Origin: Coriobacteriaceae bacterium EMTCatB1
GTDB taxonomy: Bacteria > Actinomycetota > Coriobacteriia > Anaerosomatales > Anaerosomataceae
NCBI GenBank assembly: GCA_001950395.1
Contig: BDLO01000001.1
Location: 843,979-907,978 of the forward strand
Direction of reading: 5' to 3'
DNA: 64,000 nucleotides
The notes under the pieces: model-generated
The model's database searches: none
Seen by the model: only the letters and a program-made list of their open reading frames with translations
Told to the model about the DNA's origin: nothing
Program-made: the position numbers and the translations under genes
Part shown: positions 7,549-16,414 of the stretch, in pieces
Position numbering within the stretch: the first letter of the stretch is position 1
Layout of the letters: every line of letters begins with the position of its first letter

Positions 7549-9423
7549 TCACGCCAGCGGCTCGTAGTAGAACAAGACGGTGCCGTACTCCACGGGCTGC
7601 CCGTTGACGGCGCACACCTGCCGGATGATCCCCGGCTCCTCCGCGGCGATCTCGTTCATGAGCTTCATCGCCTCGAGGATGCAGAGCGTCTGGCCTTCCT
7701 CGACCCGGTCACCGACCTTCACGAACGGGTCGGCTCCCGGGGATGGGGCCTCGTAGAAGGTGCCGACCATCGGCGCGGTGACCGCCTTCCACGTCGAAGG
7801 CGCCTCGCTCGGCTGATTCGCGACGTCGAGCACCTGCGGGGACTCCGGCGACGCAGGCGTCCCCTGCTCTGCCGCGGCCGCTTGGCGAGCGTGCGACGGA
7901 GCGGGCTCGGCCGAGACGCCGCCCTTACGCACGACGATGCGCGTGTCGCCCTCCTCGACCACGATCTCCGTGACGCCTGATTCCTCGACCATCTTCACGA
8001 GCTCACGGATTTGGCTCACGTCCACGGCGTCGTCCTCCTTGACCGTCCGGATCTCTTCTCCCGTGAGGAACACCGCGCGCTCGACGCCTTCGCGGTGCTT
8101 CTGCAAGTACGCCCTCGCCTCGTTCGGGAAGAGCGCGTACATCAGCACGTCCTCTTCGCTTCGTGCGAGATCGCCGATCTCCTCCGCGACCTGCTCGTAG
8201 GTGGTCGTGACGAGGCTTCCTGGACGCACGTCCGGCGGAAGCGGCTTCTCGTCGCCGAGCACGCGCCTGACGACGTCCTCGTCCATCGGCCCCGGCGCCT
8301 TGCCGTACAGGCCGCGGACGTAGTCCTTCATCTCCTGGGGCACCACCGACCAACGGCGGCCGGTGAGCACGTTGATCACCGCTTGCGTGCCCACGATCTG
8401 GGACATCGGCGTGACGAGCGGCGGATAGCCCACCTCTGCTCGCACGCGCGGGATCTCCCGCAGCACGTCTGGCAACCGGTCGCCCGCCTTCTGGAGCTCG
8501 AGCTGGCTCACCAGGTTCGAGAGCATGCCGCCGGGGACCTGGTGGCTGAAGACCTCCATGTGCATGAGCGACGTCACGCCTCGCTTGAGCTTCTTCTCCT
8601 CGCGGACCCGCTCCCAGTACTCGGCGATCTCGAACAGCAGGTCGAGATCCAGACCGGTGTCGTACTGCGACTCCTTGAAAGCGGCGACGATCATCTCCAC
8701 CGCTGGCTGGCTGTTGCCGAACGCGAGCGCGACGACGGCCGTGTCGATGATCTCGGCGCCGGCCTCCGCGGCTTTCAGGTAGTTCATGGGCGCCATGCCG
8801 CCGATGTAGTGGCAGTGGACGTGCACCGGCAGCCCGATCTCCTCTTTCAGCACGCGCACCATGCGTTCTGTGCGGAACGGCGTGAGCATGCCTGCCATGT
8901 CCTTGATGCAGATGGTGTCCGCGCCGAGCTCCTTGAGCTGGTGTGTATACTCGACGTAGGCGTCGAGGGTGTGCACCGGCGACACCGTGTAGCTGATGGC
9001 GCCCTCGAAGTGCCCGCCGCACTCCTTGACGGCCTCCGCGGTGACCTGGACGTTGCGGATGTCGTTGAGGGCGTCGAAGATGCGGAAGACGTCGATGCCG
9101 TTGCGCTTGGCGGCGAACACGAACCGGCGGCAGATGTCGTCCGAGTAGTGGCGGTAGCCGACGAGGTTCTGACCTCTCAGCAGCATCTGGAGCGGCGTGT
9201 TCGGCGCGTGCTGGCGGATGATCCGAAGCCGCTCCCACGGGTTCTCGTCGAGGAACCGCAACGCGGCGTCGAACGTCGCGCCTCCCCACACCTCGAGAGA
9301 CCAGTATCCCACCGAATCCATCTTCGGCAGGATGGGGAGCATGTCTGCGAGAGCCATCCTCGTCGCCCACAGCGACTGATGCGCGTCGCGCAAGGTGGTG
9401 TCCGTGATGCGGATGCGGCTCAT
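7549..9423 (-). CDS. Pyruvate/oxaloacetate carboxyltransferase fused to an AccB-type biotin carrier domain
   Basis: 624 residues. Residues 1-460 are the OadA/PycB carboxyltransferase: DTTLRDAHQS at 8-17, the metal-binding HCHYIGG near 207, and the conserved helical domain ending around LTGEEIRTVKEDD. The C-terminal part is not the usual OadA biotinyl tail. It has the AccB N-terminal segment (IRELVKMVEESGVTEI), a Pro/Ala/Ser linker, and a BCCP domain with AccB hallmarks (APMVGTFYEAPSPGADPFV, then EAMKLMNEI with biotinyl Lys587). This gives a complete carboxylase together with AccC. Membrane subunits OadB/OadG are not in the window, so a sodium pump is not supported. Confidence 0.9.
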   Translation of the reverse strand: MSRIRITDTTLRDAHQSLWATRMALADMLPILPKMDSVGYWSLEVWGGATFDAALRFLDENPWERLRIIRQHAPNTPLQMLLRGQNLVGYRHYSDDICRRFVFAAKRNGIDVFRIFDALNDIRNVQVTAEAVKECGGHFEGAISYTVSPVHTLDAYVEYTHQLKELGADTICIKDMAGMLTPFRTERMVRVLKEEIGLPVHVHCHYIGGMAPMNYLKAAEAGAEIIDTAVVALAFGNSQPAVEMIVAAFKESQYDTGLDLDLLFEIAEYWERVREEKKLKRGVTSLMHMEVFSHQVPGGMLSNLVSQLELQKAGDRLPDVLREIPRVRAEVGYPPLVTPMSQIVGTQAVINVLTGRRWSVVPQEMKDYVRGLYGKAPGPMDEDVVRRVLGDEKPLPPDVRPGSLVTTTYEQVAEEIGDLARSEEDVLMYALFPNEARAYLQKHREGVERAVFLTGEEIRTVKEDDAVDVSQIRELVKMVEESGVTEIVVEEGDTRIVVRKGGVSAEPAPSHARQAAAAEQGTPASPESPQVLDVANQPSEAPSTWKAVTAPMVGTFYEAPSPGADPFVKVGDRVEEGQTLCILEAMKLMNEIAAEEPGIIRQVCAVNGQPVEYGTVLFYYEPLA

Positions 9424-9480
9424 ACCACCGTCCCTTCGGCCGCGGCCGGCGCCGCAAGGTCAGCCGGTCATGGTCGCATT

Positions 9481-9486
9481 AGTATA
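9481..9486 (-). promoter_or_regulatory. Possible -10 box upstream of the carboxylase genes
   Basis: On the minus strand this reads TATACT, five of six matches to TATAAT, between the efp terminator hairpin and the carboxyltransferase ATG 58 bases downstream. No convincing -35 hexamer is present at 16-18 bases. The same TATACT occurs upstream of the relA/spoT gene. Confidence 0.35.
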
Positions 9487-9520
9487 CAGGACGGAGAGCG
9501 CGTCTTCGCTCCCCGTCCTG
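9487..9520 (-). terminator. Hairpin after efp, probable terminator
   Basis: Perfect inverted repeat CAGGACGG/CCGTCCTG, continued after one mismatch by GAGCG/CGCTC around a six-base loop, 30 bases beyond the efp stop. The U tract on the minus strand is weak (TATACTAAT), so termination efficiency is uncertain. It separates efp from the carboxylase genes. Confidence 0.6.
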
Positions 9521-9549
9521 CTCTCGGCAAAGCCGGATCGGCCGACCGG

Positions 9550-10110
9550 TCAGACCCTCGTCACGTAGCGCCCGTCGCGCGTGTCGACCTTGATCACGTC
9601 TCCGGTGTTCACGAACATCGGCACCTGGACGACGGCGCCCGTCTCCAGCGTGGCGGGCTTGCTGCCGCCCTGCACCGTGTCTCCCTTGAATCCGGGCTCG
9701 GTGTCGACCACGGCAAGCTCTACGAACATCGGCGGCTCGACGCCGATCATCTGACCGTCGGCGATCAGCACCTCCGCCTCGTCGTTCTCCTTGAGCCACT
9801 TCGCGGCGTCGCCGACGAAGTCGGCTGCGAGCTCGAACTGCTCGAACGTGTCGGTGTCCATGAAGTGGTACGCAGCACCGTCCGAGTACAGGTACTGCAG
9901 CTTCTTGGTCTCCACACGCACGTCGTCGACCTTCTCACCGGCTCGGAACGTGACGTCGACGACTCGACCGGTCTTCAGCTCCTTGAGCTTCGTCCGGACG
10001 AATGCGCCGCCTTTGCCCGGCTTGACGTGCTGGAACTCCACGATGATCCACATCTTGCCGTCGTGCATGATGCACATGCCGTTCTTGAAGTTGTTGGTGC
10101 TGACAGCCAT
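9550..10110 (-). CDS. efp: Translation elongation factor P
   Basis: 186 residues, full length. Relieves ribosome stalling at polyproline stretches. Domain I carries the loop KPGKGGAFVRTK with the potential modification site Lys33. The C-terminal OB domains follow, with signature-like GDTVQGGSKPATLETG and a VDTRDGRYVTRV end. The ATG is chosen by the family N terminus (STNNFKNG). The longer frame adds 22 residues that do not fit. Several proteins in this window are Pro-rich (27764, 30285, 30993), consistent with a need for EF-P. Confidence 0.96.
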   Translation of the reverse strand: MAVSTNNFKNGMCIMHDGKMWIIVEFQHVKPGKGGAFVRTKLKELKTGRVVDVTFRAGEKVDDVRVETKKLQYLYSDGAAYHFMDTDTFEQFELAADFVGDAAKWLKENDEAEVLIADGQMIGVEPPMFVELAVVDTEPGFKGDTVQGGSKPATLETGAVVQVPMFVNTGDVIKVDTRDGRYVTRV

Positions 10111-10127
10111 CGTGACCGCGCCCTTCC

Positions 10128-11216
10128 TCAGTCGAGCTGGATCAATTCCTTCGGAGATCGCGTTAGGACGCGGCATCCCGCCTCCTCGACGACCACCAAG
10201 TCCTCGATTCTAACACCGAAGGCGCCTTCGAGGTACACGCCCGGCTCGATCGTCACAACCGCGCCGGTGCGGAGCTGATCCCGGCTTTCGGCGTTCAACG
10301 TCGGGAGCTCGTGGATGTCAAGACCGACTCCGTGACCCAGGCCGTGCGTGAAGCGCTCTCCGAACCCTCGCTCCGTCAGGACGCTTCGAGCGGCAGCGTC
10401 CACATCGCTCGCGGCGACGCCTCCTCTGACCGCCGCGAGTCCCGCTTGGTTCGCGGCCAGGACCGCGGCGTACACTTCCTGCTGTCGCTCATCTGCCCTG
10501 CCGACGACGATCGTCCTCGTCATGTCGGCGCGATACCCGTCGACGCACGCTCCGAAATCCAGCTTGAGGAAGTCCCCTGATTGGATGACGCGATCGCTCA
10601 CCGTGGCATGCGGGCGCGACGAGTTCGGGCCGCTCGCGACGATCGGAGCGAACGCGACGCCCTCCGAGCCGTTCTTGCGCATCCAGAACTCGAGCTCGAG
10701 CGCCACCTCGCGCTCCGTCAGCCCCGCCCGGACGTATCCGAGGATGTGTTCGAACGCAGCGTCGGTAAGCCGAGCGGCTTCCTGGATGCGCTCGATCTCC
10801 GCAGCTTCCTTGACCTGCCGGATGCCTTCGACCAGTCCATCGGTGACGCGGACCGACCCGACGAACTGCTCGGATATGAACTTGAAGCGCCCGTACGGGA
10901 CCGAGCTCTCCAGCGCAAGCTGGGCGACCCCTTCCGACTGCAGCTCCCGGCAGATGTCCACGTACATCGAGCCCGACGTCTGACGGACCGTCCAGGGAGT
11001 GCCCTCGGCGGCCGCTCGGGCCGCTTCCGAGTAGCGCGCGTCCGTGTAGAAGCGCGCGTGCTCGCTCGTGACCAGGCACGCCGCGTTGATGCCGTCGTCG
11101 AAAACGCCGTCGAAACCCGTGAGGTAGCGCATGTTCGAGACCCCCGTCACGAGCATCGCCGGGATCTCGTCGTCCGAGAGGATCCGCCTGAGCGCCGCCA
11201 GGCGCCGCTCCACCAT
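10128..11216 (-). CDS. Xaa-Pro aminopeptidase / M24 family metallopeptidase
   Basis: 362 residues with an N-terminal creatinase-like domain (to about residue 130) and a C-terminal pita-bread catalytic domain. Metal ligands are recognisable: Asp in LDFGACVDGY, Asp in ADMTRT, His in HGLGHGVGLDIHE, Glu in TIEPGVY and Glu in RIEDLVVV. Likely cytoplasmic removal of residues N-terminal to proline. A GGAGGCGG ribosome site selects the ATG. The gene overlaps aroQ by one base and lies 17 bases before efp, the usual pepP-efp pairing. Confidence 0.92.
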   Translation of the reverse strand: MVERRLAALRRILSDDEIPAMLVTGVSNMRYLTGFDGVFDDGINAACLVTSEHARFYTDARYSEAARAAAEGTPWTVRQTSGSMYVDICRELQSEGVAQLALESSVPYGRFKFISEQFVGSVRVTDGLVEGIRQVKEAAEIERIQEAARLTDAAFEHILGYVRAGLTEREVALELEFWMRKNGSEGVAFAPIVASGPNSSRPHATVSDRVIQSGDFLKLDFGACVDGYRADMTRTIVVGRADERQQEVYAAVLAANQAGLAAVRGGVAASDVDAAARSVLTERGFGERFTHGLGHGVGLDIHELPTLNAESRDQLRTGAVVTIEPGVYLEGAFGVRIEDLVVVEEAGCRVLTRSPKELIQLD

Positions 11217-11662
11217 CACGACGCCGCCTCCTTCATCGCCGAAACGACCGCGCGCAGCCCAAGCGCGTACGACTGCGCGCCGAAACCCGCTATCAACCCG
11301 ATGCACGCAGGGGCTGTCACGCTCACCGACCGGAAGTCCTCGCGCGCGTGGATGTTGCTCAGGTGGACCTCCACCGCAGGGACGCCGACCGCGAGCAGAG
11401 CGTCTCTGAGCGCGTACGAGTAGTGCGTGAACGCGCCCGGGTTGACAACGATGCCGTCTGCGTCGTCCGCCGCCCGGTGGATCGCGTCGATGAGCTCGCC
11501 CTCGTGGTTCGACTGCACGAACGACACTTGCACCCCGAGCTCTTCAGCAAGACTCACCAACTCGCCTTCGATCTCGGCCAGCGTGACGCTTCCGTACACC
11601 TCCGGCTCGCGCGTCCCCAGCAGATTGAGATTCGGGCCGTTGAGGACGAGCACCCGCTTCAC
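11216..11662 (-). CDS. aroQ: Type II 3-dehydroquinate dehydratase
   Basis: 148 residues, the usual size of the dodecameric type II enzyme that converts 3-dehydroquinate to 3-dehydroshikimate. Motifs: [21 protein letters not shown] at the N terminus (with the catalytic Tyr), [19 protein letters not shown], and [15 protein letters not shown]. The GTG start overlaps the stop of aroKB in a GTGA. Translational coupling with the preceding shikimate genes is therefore likely. Confidence 0.95.
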   Translation of the reverse strand: MKRVLVLNGPNLNLLGTREPEVYGSVTLAEIEGELVSLAEELGVQVSFVQSNHEGELIDAIHRAADDADGIVVNPGAFTHYSYALRDALLAVGVPAVEVHLSNIHAREDFRSVSVTAPACIGLIAGFGAQSYALGLRAVVSAMKEAAS

Positions 11663-13269
11663 GTCGAAGCACCCCCTTCGTCTGACGCCTCCTGGAGCAT
11701 CTTGAGGAGCACGCTGTCTGGAACCGGCTCGACCTTCCACTCGCCCGGGGCCTTGAGCAGCACGAACCGTATCGCCCCGCCCGACGCCTTCTTGTCCGAC
11801 CGCATCGCTGCCACGAGAGCCTCTGGCTTCAGGTCCGCCATCGGTGCTCTCTCGATGCCGAGCGCGTCGAGCACCGCCCCGACCCTGCTCGCAAGATCCG
11901 GGCTCGCGCCTGCCAGCGCCACGCTCAGACGCACAGCGAAGCGCAGTCCCTCGGCGACTGCGACACCGTGCGGCACGACGCCGTACCCGGCCTCACGCTC
12001 GATGGCGTGCCCGAGCGTGTGTCCCAGGTTGAGGCATTCGCGCACGCCGCTCGATTCGCGTTCGTCTCGCGACACCACGTCCGCCTTGAAGCGGACGCAG
12101 CACTCCACAGCGGACGAGACCGCGTCGTCGTCGCGCGCTGCCAAGTGCGCGACCCCACGCTCCACGACGTCCCAGAACTCGCCGCCCGCGAGGAGGGCCG
12201 TCTTGACCACCTCGGCCCAACCGTTGGCCCACTCGCTGTCTGGCAGCGTGTGCAGGAAGTCCTGGTCTGCGATCACCGCATACGGCTGCCAGAACGTCCC
12301 CGCGAGGTTCTTGCCTGCGACCAGATCCACAGCCGTCTTGCCGCCGATGGAGCTGTCGACCTGCGCGAGCAGCGTGGTCGGCACGTGCACGATCGGGATC
12401 CCTCGCATGTACACGGAAGCCGCGAAGCCGGCGAGGTCCCCGACCACGCCTCCTCCGAGCGCGACCACTGCGCTCGTGCGGTCGAGGCGCGCTTCCGCGA
12501 ACCGCTCGAGCAGAACACCCGCTGATTCCCACGACTTGGACCGCTCGCCGACGGGCACCGCGAACGTGCTCACCGACAGCCCAGCGTTCGCAAGCGCGCT
12601 TTCCACGCGATCGCCGTGAAGCGCGCGCACCGCCTCGTCCGTGACGAGCGCCACCGCACCGCCTGGAGCCGCTTCCGCGACCGCCTCTGGCAGCTGCCGT
12701 ACGGCGCCTCTGCCGACGATCGCCTGATAGCCGGAGCCAGCGCTCACCTCCACGACCAGCAACCCAGGGCCCTGCAGGAGCTTCACGACCTCATCAGCCA
12801 CCTCCTGAGGCGTGCGGCCCGTCGTGTCCACGGTGATGTCGGCAGTCGCGCGATACAGCGCCAGGCGCGCGTCCAAGATGCGCGGGGCTATCGCACGGGC
12901 GTCGCCCGCGAGCAGCGGCCGGTCCGCCGCGTCCCCTATCCGCGCGAGCGCCTCTTCGGCCGACACCGCGAGGTAGACGACTCTGCCGTGCTCCTTCAGC
13001 AGGCGCCGGTTCTCGTCGCTCAGCACCACCCCGCCGCCGCACGCGATCACGGCGTCGTCACGGCGGACCGCATCCGAAAGCGCTCGGCGCTCGGCCGCGC
13101 GGAAACCCTCTTCCCCCTCCGTTCGAAAGATGTCAGCCACGCTCGCGCCGGCGACGCGCTCTATCTCTGCGTCGAGATCCACGAATGGCAGCCCGAGTCG
13201 CTCGGCGACGATCCGACCCACCGTGGACTTCCCAGAGCCCATGAAGCCAGTGAGGAAGACGTGGCTCAT
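11659..13269 (-). CDS. aroKB: Bifunctional shikimate kinase / 3-dehydroquinate synthase
   Basis: 536 residues joining two shikimate-pathway enzymes. Residues 1 to about 165 are shikimate kinase: Walker [28 protein letters not shown] and CGGGVV. Residues ~175-536 are Aro[35 protein letters not shown], and the zinc-binding [14 protein letters not shown]. Both catalytic halves look intact. A fused AroKB is known from Thermotoga maritima. The start ATG overlaps the aroC stop by four bases. The frame is open 47 codons further upstream inside aroC, but the kinase N terminus fixes the start. Confidence 0.93.
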   Translation of the reverse strand: MSHVFLTGFMGSGKSTVGRIVAERLGLPFVDLDAEIERVAGASVADIFRTEGEEGFRAAERRALSDAVRRDDAVIACGGGVVLSDENRRLLKEHGRVVYLAVSAEEALARIGDAADRPLLAGDARAIAPRILDARLALYRATADITVDTTGRTPQEVADEVVKLLQGPGLLVVEVSAGSGYQAIVGRGAVRQLPEAVAEAAPGGAVALVTDEAVRALHGDRVESALANAGLSVSTFAVPVGERSKSWESAGVLLERFAEARLDRTSAVVALGGGVVGDLAGFAASVYMRGIPIVHVPTTLLAQVDSSIGGKTAVDLVAGKNLAGTFWQPYAVIADQDFLHTLPDSEWANGWAEVVKTALLAGGEFWDVVERGVAHLAARDDDAVSSAVECCVRFKADVVSRDERESSGVRECLNLGHTLGHAIEREAGYGVVPHGVAVAEGLRFAVRLSVALAGASPDLASRVGAVLDALGIERAPMADLKPEALVAAMRSDKKASGGAIRFVLLKAPGEWKVEPVPDSVLLKMLQEASDEGGAST

Positions 13270-14417
13270 CTTGGAAGCCTGTCCTTGTAGCGTTCGAGCG
13301 CTTCCAGCATGTCTGAAAGGCACCGGCCGCCGAAGGCCTCTTGGTACGCGGTGGCGAGCACGAGCGCGACCTCGGCCTCCGCGACGACGGCCGCTGCTGG
13401 CACGGCGCACACGTCCGACCGCTCACGCGCGGCGTCGACAGGTTCGAGGGTCTCAAGGTCTACGCTCGGCAGAGGACGTATGAGCGTCGGGATGGGCTTC
13501 ATCGCGGCACGCATGACGACCGGCTCGCCGTTCGTCATGCCGCCCTCGATGCCGCCTGCCCGGTTGGTCGGCCGGACGATGCCCCTGCCCTTCTCGTATA
13601 CGATCGGGTCGTGGACGAGCGAGCCGGGACGTTGCGCCGCGGCGAACCCGTCGCCGATCTCGACGCCTTTGATCGCAGGTATCGAGAGGACCGCTGCGCC
13701 GAGCCGCGCGTCGAGGCGCTGGTTTGCCTCCGCGTATCCGCCGAGCCCCGGGACGACGCCGAGCGCTGCGACGACGAAGACGCCGCCCACGCTCTCTCCG
13801 TCCGCTCTCGCAGCATCGATTGCCTTCCGCATGTCCTCGGCCACGGAATCGTCCGGGCACCGCACGTCAGACGCCTCGACTGCGTCAGCGTCGATCTCCC
13901 GCGGATCAGGTTCTGTGGCGAGCGCCGCTTCGCCGATGCGCGTCACGAACGACAGCACGCGCACCCCGAGCTGCGTGAGCAGCGCCTTCGCGACCGCACC
14001 AGCAGCCACCCGTGCTGCGGTCTCTCGCGCGCTCGCACGCTCGAGCACGTCCCTGACGTCGCTGGCGCGATTCCGGAGCACGCCGGGCAAGTCCGCGTGC
14101 CCGGGCCGCGGCGCGGTGACCCGCGCGCGATCGACCGGCTCCCCGCTGACGGCCATGACGTCGAGCCACTGGTCCCAGTCCCGGTTCGCGATGACGAGCG
14201 CCACGGGCGAGCCGATGGTCGCGCCGAACCGGACGCCGGAGAGGATCTGCACCTGGTCGCGCTCGATCGCCATGCGCCCGCCGCGCCCGTATCCCTGCTG
14301 GCGTCTCGCGAGATCCCGGTCTATGGCGGCCGCGTCGATGGGCACGCCGGCAGGAACGTCGCTCACGATCGCGACGAGCGCTCTGCCGTGCGACTCTCCT
14401 GCCGTGGTGTAGCGCAT
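13266..14417 (-). CDS. aroC: Chorismate synthase
   Basis: 383 residues, full length. Performs the last step of the shikimate pathway, EPSP to chorismate, with reduced FMN. Conserved elements: TAGESHGRALVAI at the N terminus, RRQQGYGRGGRM, RPGHADLPG, RASARETAARVAAGA, and GGIEGGMTNGEP. The ATG at 14417 is preferred over a GTG three bases earlier, because the AAGGAGGG site leaves a workable spacer only for the ATG. First gene of the aroC-aroKB-aroQ-pepP-efp run, just after the pilus operon hairpin. Confidence 0.96.
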   Translation of the reverse strand: MRYTTAGESHGRALVAIVSDVPAGVPIDAAAIDRDLARRQQGYGRGGRMAIERDQVQILSGVRFGATIGSPVALVIANRDWDQWLDVMAVSGEPVDRARVTAPRPGHADLPGVLRNRASDVRDVLERASARETAARVAAGAVAKALLTQLGVRVLSFVTRIGEAALATEPDPREIDADAVEASDVRCPDDSVAEDMRKAIDAARADGESVGGVFVVAALGVVPGLGGYAEANQRLDARLGAAVLSIPAIKGVEIGDGFAAAQRPGSLVHDPIVYEKGRGIVRPTNRAGGIEGGMTNGEPVVMRAAMKPIPTLIRPLPSVDLETLEPVDAARERSDVCAVPAAAVVAEAEVALVLATAYQEAFGGRCLSDMLEALERYKDRLPR

Positions 14418-14449
14418 CACGCCCTCCTTGCCACGATTCTACCGGAAAT

Positions 14450-14478
14450 GTGAAGCGCCGCATGTACGCGGCGCTCAC
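14450..14478 (-). terminator. Hairpin closing the pilMNO(P) operon
   Basis: Eight-base perfect stem AGCGCCGC/GCGGCGCT with a six-base loop, extended by GTG/CAC past one bulged base. It lies between the last pilus gene and aroC. On the minus strand it is followed by CACATTT, a short U run only. Confidence 0.5.
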
Positions 14479-14538
14479 GGGGTCCTGGTACCGGGCGGGG
14501 CACCCGGGACTGCTTCGTGACTGCGATTGCGTGCGGCG

Positions 14539-15138
14539 CTACTTCTGGATGCCTTGCCCGACGCTCAGCACCACCTGCTGATCGCCGTAGAGCATGACGA
14601 CCGAGGTCGTGCGGATCTCCAGCAGCCGCCACGGAGAATCCGGGATGGCGTCGCCCTCCTGGAGCGTGTACTGCTGCCGATCCCACACCATCACGGCCGA
14701 CGGCGTGTCGCCAGTCGTGCTGATGCTGATGAGGTACAGCGTGTCAGCCGCGTAGTCGGTCACGTCACCCGTGTCGGTGGTCGTCTCGCTCGGCGTCGGC
14801 TCAGCCGAAGTCTCCTCGACCGGCTTGATCAGCGGGTCGAAGATGTCGCGGAAACGGAAGACCTCGTCGTACGAGACCGCGGGCGCCGGAGAAGCCGGCT
14901 GCTCCCCTGGGGTTGTCGTGGCCGGCTTGCTCCCTTGCTGCTGTTGCGGCACGCGGATCTCGATTTCTTGCGGCTGCGGCAGCACCACCTTCAGGACGAA
15001 CGCGACGGCGACGCCTGCGACGATCGCCAGCACAGCAAGCGCTGCCACGACCATGACGATCTTCCCGGTCGAGGTCGAAAAGAAGCCGCCCTTTGCCTGC
15101 TCGGGCTGCTGCGGGGTCTGGATGTTCTCGTCAGCCAC
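14539..15138 (-). CDS. Type IV pilus inner-membrane protein, PilP-like by position
   Basis: 199 residues: a short Gln-rich cytoplasmic N terminus, one membrane helix (about 27-52), a Gln/Pro/Thr-rich linker, then FRFRDIFDPLIKP and a small C-terminal domain ending YGDQQVVLSVGQGIQK. PilP proteins have this plan (anchor, linker, a short R-D-F/I-F-x-P motif and a beta domain) and follow PilM-N-O. Sequence similarity alone would not prove PilP, and lipobox PilP forms differ. The GTG start has a GGGAGG site. Last gene of the operon. Confidence 0.6.
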   Translation of the reverse strand: MADENIQTPQQPEQAKGGFFSTSTGKIVMVVAALAVLAIVAGVAVAFVLKVVLPQPQEIEIRVPQQQQGSKPATTTPGEQPASPAPAVSYDEVFRFRDIFDPLIKPVEETSAEPTPSETTTDTGDVTDYAADTLYLISISTTGDTPSAVMVWDRQQYTLQEGDAIPDSPWRLLEIRTTSVVMLYGDQQVVLSVGQGIQK

Positions 15139-15156
15139 CGTGGCCTCCCGCGTTTC

Positions 15157-15804
15157 CTACTCGGACGGCGTCGCGCCCGCTGGGGGCGTCGACGGCGTCG
15201 ACGGCTGTCCCGTACCGCTCGGGACAGAGGGCTGGACGATAGACATGGTGTAGACCTCGAGCTTGATGACGCCTTCGACGTATGCTGGCTCAGTGTCGGT
15301 CTCTGCTACGTACGTGTACGTGGCATCAGTCACGCGCACACCGCGCTGGAGCTTCGAGAGCCGCCGCAGGTAGTCGATGTGATCCGCCCAAGCGCCCCGG
15401 ACTGTCAGCGCGATCGGGATCTTCGTGAAGCCGAGATCCTTGTTCGATGCATCCACCGCCGGTGCGGGCTCACCAGGCATGATCTGTGCGAAGGTGAGCC
15501 CCGCAGCGTTCGCGGCGTCTTGGAGGTTCACGATCACGGTCGGAAGCTCCGGTGCCTCTGGCACCTCGTTGGCGATGCGCAGCATCTCGACCTGCGCCTC
15601 GGCCGCCTGCGCCTTCGCGCTCATACGGCGCGCGACGAGCGCTTTCTGCGCCTGGATGTCGCTCTCGACCTGAGAGATCTCAGCGTCGATCTGCTTTGCG
15701 CGGTCGAACTGCGGGAGGATTGCAAGGAACACCGCCCCGAGCGTCACGGCGACGATGACGACGATGCCGATGATGAGCTGGTTCTGCGCGGACAGCCGGT
15801 TCAT
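15157..15804 (-). CDS. pilO: Type IV pilus assembly protein PilO
   Basis: 215 residues: cytoplasmic tip, one membrane helix (residues ~9-30), a coiled-coil segment (QIDAEISQVESDIQAQKALV) and a ferredoxin-like domain with TVRGAWADHIDYLRRLSKLQRGV, typical of PilO. The C terminus is a Pro/Ser/Thr-rich tail. PilO pairs with PilN to form the inner-membrane alignment complex linking PilM to the periplasm. It follows pilN with a four-base gap. Confidence 0.85.
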   Translation of the reverse strand: MNRLSAQNQLIIGIVVIVAVTLGAVFLAILPQFDRAKQIDAEISQVESDIQAQKALVARRMSAKAQAAEAQVEMLRIANEVPEAPELPTVIVNLQDAANAAGLTFAQIMPGEPAPAVDASNKDLGFTKIPIALTVRGAWADHIDYLRRLSKLQRGVRVTDATYTYVAETDTEPAYVEGVIKLEVYTMSIVQPSVPSGTGQPSTPSTPPAGATPSE

Positions 15805-15808
15805 CTCG

Positions 15809-16414
15809 TCACCTGCCCCCCGCGCCGGCGGTCGCCGTCGCTGTCGATGCCGGCTTCACGACCGAAGCGGTCACGGTGAACTGCAGCGCCGGCTGATCCT
15901 CCACCTCGGTCTTCACCGAGTTCGAGAGCCAGACGTCTGCGAGCTGCTCAAGCTCCGCCAACCGCACGAGCAGCTTGGCGACCGTCTTGTGCCCATAATC
16001 CGGGGTGTCCGTGGTGTCGACCGAGTACCCGTCGAGCTGCAGCTTCGATTCGGCCGTCGCTGCCAGCGCGGAAAGCCACATGTCCGACGGCAGCACGAGA
16101 GAGATCTCGTCGAAGAGCTTCGCCCAGTTCTGACGCGCGTCAAGCGCGAGCTGCGCGACCGCCTTGCGCCTGGCGAGCTCGGCTTGCTGGAGCTCGAAGA
16201 TCTCGAGCGACGCGGCCTGCTGCTTCACCTGCTGAAGCTCCTGCTGCTTGGCCTCGAGGTCGCGCTGCTTCGAGTTCGCTCTCGTGAAGGCGAAGCCCCA
16301 CACGCCCACGAGCACGAGAGACACGATCACGAGCGCGGCGACCATGTACGCCAAGCGCTTCTCCGCTTTGCGCTTCTCGAGTATCTCCGGCGGGAGCAGG
16401 TTCACGCGGATCAT
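15809..16414 (-). CDS. pilN: Type IV pilus assembly protein PilN
   Basis: 201 residues starting with the MIRVNLLPPE motif that PilN proteins use to dock into PilM. Then come a membrane helix (about 22-44), a coiled coil rich in Gln and Lys, and a C-terminal periplasmic domain. The start ATG overlaps the pilM stop by four bases (ATGA). The preserved N-terminal motif and the order M-N-O make this call firm. Confidence 0.9.
   Translation of the reverse strand: MIRVNLLPPEILEKRKAEKRLAYMVAALVIVSLVLVGVWGFAFTRANSKQRDLEAKQQELQQVKQQAASLEIFELQQAELARRKAVAQLALDARQNWAKLFDEISLVLPSDMWLSALAATAESKLQLDGYSVDTTDTPDYGHKTVAKLLVRLAELEQLADVWLSNSVKTEVEDQPALQFTVTASVVKPASTATATAGAGGR

Noticed and set aside
8011-10278. 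755-codon plus-strand frame
   Set aside because: Antisense to the carboxyltransferase and efp, with low-complexity Arg/His/Asp/Val composition and no recognisable family.
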